From assembly GCA_964505725.1 (NCBI GenBank), contig CAZDJK010000085.1, positions 11,798 through 75,797 on the forward strand: a stretch of 64,000 nt of DNA, written 5' to 3'. The notes under the pieces were generated by a model. It had not been told where the DNA came from. It saw nothing but the letters and a program-made list of their open reading frames with translations, and did no database searches. Position 1 is the first letter of the stretch. The number at the start of each line of letters is the position of its first letter. Shown in pieces: positions 62,026 to 64,000 of this stretch. Origin of the DNA: CAVRJC01 sp964505725. Its GTDB lineage: Bacteria; Actinomycetota; Acidimicrobiia; IMCC26256; DASPTH01. Made by a program: the position numbers and the translations under genes.

Positions 62026-63645
62026 TCAGCCCCGCTTCTTGAGGTATCGCTGAGTGCGAGTGGCCGCGGTGCGACCGGGGAGGCCGGTGACGCCGCCGCC
62101 CGGGTGCATCCCGGAGCCTCCGAGCACCAGACCGTCGAGCGGCGTCTTGCCGGTACCGAGCCCGATGGTGGGACGCAGCGGTCCGGATCGCAGCAGTCCC
62201 ATGTCGACGTGGGTCACGCAGCCGTTGCGCACCCGCAGCCGCGTGCCGAGGTCCTCGGGCGTCTCGACGAGACGACCGATCTCGGCTTCCTCGAGGGGGC
62301 CGATGTACTTCCCCACTTTGGCGAGGATGCTGTCGACGGCGGGCGCGCGCTGCGCGTCCCAACCTTCGCGGGGATGCACCGGCGCGGCCAACGAATAGAT
62401 GTAGAGCGACTCCTGCCCTTCGGGTGCCTGAGTCGGATCTACTCCCGATGGGGACACCACCCACACGTTGGGGTCGTCGGGCAGCTCACCCCGCGCCGCC
62501 GCGGCATACGAATCGCGCACCGACTCCTCGGTACCGAGCATCAGGCTCGGCATCCGCATGTCGACATCGGAACGAGCGTGCTGCAGCGCAGCGATCTGAG
62601 CGCTCAACGCCATGTCGATCTTGAACACGCCGGAACCGGTGCCGTTGGCCGGCGCGAAGTCGAGCCGGGCCGCCAGCTTCCGATCGACGACACCCTGGGG
62701 AACGAGCTGGCGGAGCGTGACCCACGGGTCGCAGGTGGCGACGACCGAGCGGGCTTCGACGACCCGGCCGTCTTCGAGGCGGACGCCGCGGACGCGTCGC
62801 CCCGCTTGCAGGATCTCGGCCACGGGCGCACCGGTGGTGAGCACGCCGCCGCTCGCGCGGAGGCTGCTCACCAGGGCGTTGGTGAACGACTGCATGCCGC
62901 CGACGGGTCGGCCCACGCCGACCCGACCGATCAGTGCCAGCAGGAGAAATCCCAGACCGCTGCCCGGCACGTCGACCGGACCCGCGCCCGCCGCGAGGTT
63001 GATCAACGCGCCCTTCGTGACCGGGTGCTCGAAGCGCTCCTCCGCCGCCGCCGTCGCCGACCCCGTGAGCAAAGCGGCGATGTCGCCGAGCCGGGTGCGG
63101 TTCTTCACCGCCACTTTCGTGCTCGCCCACAGTGCCTTGGGATCGGGACGCCCGAAGTCGACACCGAGCACTGGGAGGACCGCGCCGATCAGCACGTCGA
63201 GCAGATCGGTGAACTCCAAGAACGCGCGTGCGTCGGCGCGTGAGTAGCGCTCGATCTCAGCCGCAGTGCGGGCGTGATCGCGCCAGAGCGCGAGCGATGA
63301 TCCGTCGGGATGCAGCGACACGTAACCCGGGTCGGTCTTGACCAGTTGGAGCCCGTGCTCCCGAAGCTCGAGCTCAGCAGGAATCCGTGAATGCAGCATC
63401 GAGATGACGTCGACCGCACACGAGTTGATGACGTGCCCCGGCGCCTCGGGAATGAGCGGGCCCGAGGCCGTCATCCCGCCCGGAGCCGCGCCCGCTTCGA
63501 CGACCGCGACCCGCAGACCAGCCTTGGCCAGGTAGCCAGCCGCAACGAGTCCGTTGTGCCCGGCGCCGATCACCACGACGTCGACCACCGCCGGCAGCGG
63601 ATCCGACAGAAGTGGGGAAGCGGCGGAGGCTGAGAAGGTCACCAC
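62026..63645 (-). CDS. FAD-dependent phytoene-desaturase-like oxidoreductase
   Basis: 539 residues, GTG 63645 (AGGA eight bases upstream). VVIGAGHNGLVAAGYLAKAGLRVAVVE is the FAD Rossmann site (residues about 24-50); APGGMT, PVGGMQSFTNALVSSLRASGG and a C-terminal GGSGMHPGGGVTGLPGRTAA complete the CrtI/PDH-like fold. It desaturates or oxidises a lipophilic substrate. First gene of a four-gene operon. The 355 bases after it to the window end show no recognised gene. Confidence 0.85.
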   Translation of the reverse strand: MVTFSASAASPLLSDPLPAVVDVVVIGAGHNGLVAAGYLAKAGLRVAVVEAGAAPGGMTASGPLIPEAPGHVINSCAVDVISMLHSRIPAELELREHGLQLVKTDPGYVSLHPDGSSLALWRDHARTAAEIERYSRADARAFLEFTDLLDVLIGAVLPVLGVDFGRPDPKALWASTKVAVKNRTRLGDIAALLTGSATAAAEERFEHPVTKGALINLAAGAGPVDVPGSGLGFLLLALIGRVGVGRPVGGMQSFTNALVSSLRASGGVLTTGAPVAEILQAGRRVRGVRLEDGRVVEARSVVATCDPWVTLRQLVPQGVVDRKLAARLDFAPANGTGSGVFKIDMALSAQIAALQHARSDVDMRMPSLMLGTEESVRDSYAAAARGELPDDPNVWVVSPSGVDPTQAPEGQESLYIYSLAAPVHPREGWDAQRAPAVDSILAKVGKYIGPLEEAEIGRLVETPEDLGTRLRVRNGCVTHVDMGLLRSGPLRPTIGLGTGKTPLDGLVLGGSGMHPGGGVTGLPGRTAATRTQRYLKKRG

Positions 63646-64000
63646 ATTCGAGTCCTTTCGTGTGCCTGCGGACGGTACAGCACTGAGCCCGACCGCGTCG
63701 CCGGCCAGGTTTCGCACGCGTCATCTTGTGTCAGGCCGGATTGGACTGCGGGCGCTTGGCGGCCGTCAGCAAGGTGGGCGCCAGGCCAGCGCTCGGGTTG
63801 AGGGGCGACGACAGGCCGGCGTAGCGACGGAAATCCTGAGCGCGTTTCCGTCCGTCATCCACGCTCCAATGCGCCTCCCGTGCCCGCGGTCGCCTATCGA
63901 TGGTCGGGGAGCGCGGAGGTCAGTTCCTGACCTCGCCCACTTCGAAGAGAAGATCCCAGAGTGCCGGCTCAAGGTTCGAAAGACGGTGCACTAGTTCCGC

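Noticed and set aside
63646..64000. Short frames at the right edge
   Set aside because: No ribosome site, family motif or codon pattern separates them from random open frames.

Overview
The window reads as chromosomal DNA of a high-GC actinobacterium, most likely an Acidimicrobiia-type or related soil/freshwater lineage. The pointers are very high GC, frequent GTG/TTG starts, 4-base start/stop overlaps, coenzyme F420 proteins (three luciferase-like oxidoreductases, one deazaflavin nitroreductase-type protein, one F420-reductase-like dinucleotide binder), polyphosphate glucokinase, and a GerW-type protein. The genus is inference; the phylum is fairly secure.

Layout. 0-18.2 kb is catabolic and cell-envelope DNA: a PIG-L deacetylase and an enoyl-CoA hydratase-like gene diverging around a perfect 18-bp inverted repeat, a GYD protein, a zinc alcohol dehydrogenase, an SDR, membrane and glycosyltransferase genes around a radical SAM gene, a Tat-exported phospholipase C-like enzyme, small ligand-binding and F420 enzymes, and a two-gene unit (13.96-15.65 kb) whose second product carries a CGGC motif resembling that of UGSC-type selenoproteins. 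18.29-43.69 kb looks like an integrated genomic island. An intact tRNA-Arg(ACG) lies at its right edge, and a degenerate copy of that tRNA's 3' half, from the anticodon loop to the acceptor end, lies at its left edge in the orientation expected for tRNA-site integration. No integrase was found. The interval is rich in broken genes (truncated ABC ATPase, frameshifted permease, truncated SnoaL, AHSA1 and ICMT remnants, an IS3-type OrfA scrap). Its intact genes resemble a stress/dormancy kit: Mg-type P-ATPase plus VIT transporter, universal stress protein plus fused HAD-GH65 phosphorylase, short PPDK coupled to an unknown 660-residue protein, a first glucose-6-phosphate dehydrogenase, a GerW/DUF4177 pair, and an NAD-type formate dehydrogenase pair.

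43.7-51.7 kb holds a frameshifted iron-permease-like gene, a MOSC protein, methylthioribose-1-phosphate isomerase, two tandem paralogous polytopic membrane proteins of unknown function, a secreted phosphodiester glycosidase-type protein and MsrB. 51.7-57.0 kb is a sugar-phosphate block (pgi, gnd, zwf, ridA, msrB on the minus strand; ppgK divergent). 57.1-59.4 kb is pheA, serS and tRNA-Ser(TGA). 59.6-63.6 kb is a minus-strand catabolic-looking operon: FAD oxidoreductase, SnoaL-like protein, acetoacetate-decarboxylase-family protein and an F420-type luciferase-like oxidoreductase.

How genes work together. The pgi/gnd/zwf/ppgK block would feed glucose through polyphosphate-dependent phosphorylation into glycolysis and the oxidative pentose phosphate path. 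The island supplies a second zwf and reserve-sugar phosphorolysis linked to stress proteins. Formate oxidation to NADH is the one clear extra energy route.
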